Shown: one piece after another, positions 62,885 through 64,000 of the stretch
Numbering within the stretch: position 1 is the stretch's first letter
How the letters are laid out: each line of letters starts with the position of its first letter
Source of the DNA: Trichoplax sp. H2
Taxonomy: Eukaryota; Placozoa; Uniplacotomia; Trichoplacea
NCBI GenBank assembly: GCA_003344405.1
Contig: NOWV01000012.1
Coordinates: 372,001 to 436,000 of the forward strand
Length of the DNA stretch: 64,000 nt
Direction of reading: 5' to 3'
Made by a program: the position numbers and the translations under genes
Notes under the pieces: generated by a model
Told to the model about the DNA's origin: nothing
The model's database searches: none
Seen by the model: only the letters and a program-made list of their open reading frames with translations

Positions 62885-64000
62885 ATGGAGTCGGTTCTTC
62901 ATCAATTATCCAAGGATGCGTCGCCAACCAAGCAGAAATCGCTTCGTGATGCTTGTGCAACAGCTACAGGTATAGTTATTTATCCAAGAATATCAATCTA
63001 TTCACAAATAGACTGATGGCTAGATTGCCGGTAAAATTTCAATTCCTTTCATCATCGAATACAATACTTGTACTACATCGATGTTATTCATTTGCCTAAC
63101 ATAGTTATACAGTTAGTTGAAAGTAAGTCATGTCCATTTCGTTGTCTTTAGCGATAGTCACAAGATATAACAGTCGTTATTGAAATTGTTATCAACAACA
63201 GCATGGTTAAAATACACACCCGACAATTAAAATCTCCTTCAGAAGTGAATCATTCGTTATAGTCATAAAAATGCCCTACTTTATTTGAATTCTAAGCGTT
63301 GTACTTGACTCATTCCATTGAGTATTATACTATGGAGATAATCGATATCATCTTTTCACTATTATATCCTAGAAATCTTGTTGGGTAAAAGTTCCGTCAA
63401 GCCTTATATACTAAGGTAAGCTGAAACCATCCGAACGTAAATATGGGAAAGCAATACCACGTTGTTAACCTTTACTAGAATGGTATTGTTGAGTTTTGTA
63501 TGCCATGGCTACATTATTCTACCGTTATACTTGTCGGATAAAATCATAATAACCCACTATCTTACATCGTGGAATCAACTAGTACCAACGATGATAATGT
63601 TAAATGTACAATTTACAACCATGAATTTAGTCAATGGAATAGAATATGATCAACTTTAATTGCTGAAAGACAAAAAAAAAAGAAAGAACTACTGTACATG
63701 GAGGTAGTGTATAACCACTTTTTAATGTTGTCTTTCCAATCTTATCGTAGAGAAAAATGCCTATTACCCATCAAGTTAGCATTTGAAAGCCGGAGTAATA
63801 AATTGGCTGGCCATGGCATTCGAGGACTCCAAGTAAGTTCAAAATAAAAAGTTCTTTAAATTTTTTTTTTTACTTTTTGTATTATTGTGACATCAAAATA
63901 TGACAGCTTTTCTAACCGCAACAGCATCATTTTATGACCAACTAAAATTTCACAGTGACTTCAACAAGAAACTAAAATATCTTCACTTTATGTAATGGAC
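62885..64000 (+). CDS. ARFGEF3: ARFGEF3/BIG3-like protein, N-terminal exons (runs off right edge)
   Basis: Family members are large Sec7-related scaffold proteins; mammalian BIG3 acts at secretory granules. Three exons are in phase: 62885-62969, 63373-63415 and 63751-63832. They encode MESVLHQLSKDASPTKQKSL, then EILLGKSSVKPYILR, then EKCLLPIKLAFESRSNKLAG and HGIRGLQ. This parallels the human BIG3 start (a short Leu/Lys-rich helix, then the REKCLLP block, LALES and HAL-GMQ) in order and spacing. A donor GTAAGT follows 63832. I could not place a further exon before 64000. Only about 70 residues are visible, so Sec7 and later domains cannot be checked. Confidence 0.8.

Noticed and set aside
62200-62960. 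Minus-strand frames of 85-89 codons
   Set aside because: One overlaps antisense to the well-supported first exon of ARFGEF3; the other lacks splice sites and similarity.

Overview
The window is nuclear DNA from an animal, AT-rich and full of spliced genes. Introns in the dynein gene are mostly about 75-150 bp; longer introns occur in other genes. All introns fit GT-AG except one probable GC-AG. The nine recognisable genes are animal orthologues (cilia, kinetochore, translation and ubiquitin genes), and their divergence together with the compact introns suggests an early-branching animal such as a sponge or placozoan. I cannot decide the species from sequence alone. A 20-N assembly gap lies at 36371-36390.

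Layout from left to right: an outer-arm axonemal dynein heavy chain of the DNAH5/DNAH8 type (minus, 47 exons in the window, C-terminus off the left edge); the spindle-checkpoint kinase TTK/Mps1 (minus); an eIF4E-family cap-binding protein with a long disordered N-terminus (plus); dynein light chain Tctex-type DYNLT1 (minus); the E3 ligase UBE3D (plus); the axonemal co-chaperone DNAJB13 (minus); GDAP2 (plus); the CUL4-DDB1 receptor WDTC1 (minus, first exon not found); and the N-terminal exons of ARFGEF3/BIG3 (plus, runs off the right edge). I rebuilt these models exon by exon and checked that reading phase carries across every junction. The predicted lengths fit the known families: DYNLT1 113 aa, DNAJB13 314 aa, UBE3D 396 aa, GDAP2 491 aa, TTK 754 aa.

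From TTK to ARFGEF3 gene orientation alternates strictly, so intergenic spaces are alternately head-to-head and tail-to-tail. All four head-to-head spaces (TTK/eIF4E, DYNLT1/UBE3D, DNAJB13/GDAP2, WDTC1/ARFGEF3) are filled with repeats. In three of them the repeats are built on the self-complementary core TACTGTAC / GTACAGTAC. The three tail-to-tail spaces are short and lack these arrays. This partition is the most unusual feature of the window.

Three genes (the dynein heavy chain, DYNLT1, DNAJB13) belong to dynein or ciliary machinery. Human counterparts of at least four genes (TTK, UBE3D, DYNLT1, ARFGEF3), and a fifth if the heavy chain is DNAH8, lie on human chromosome 6, which suggests an ancient linkage group. 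Other points of note are a DFN in place of DFG in TTK, a 5.5-kb uninterrupted motor exon inside a highly split dynein gene, and two decayed tandem exon duplications.
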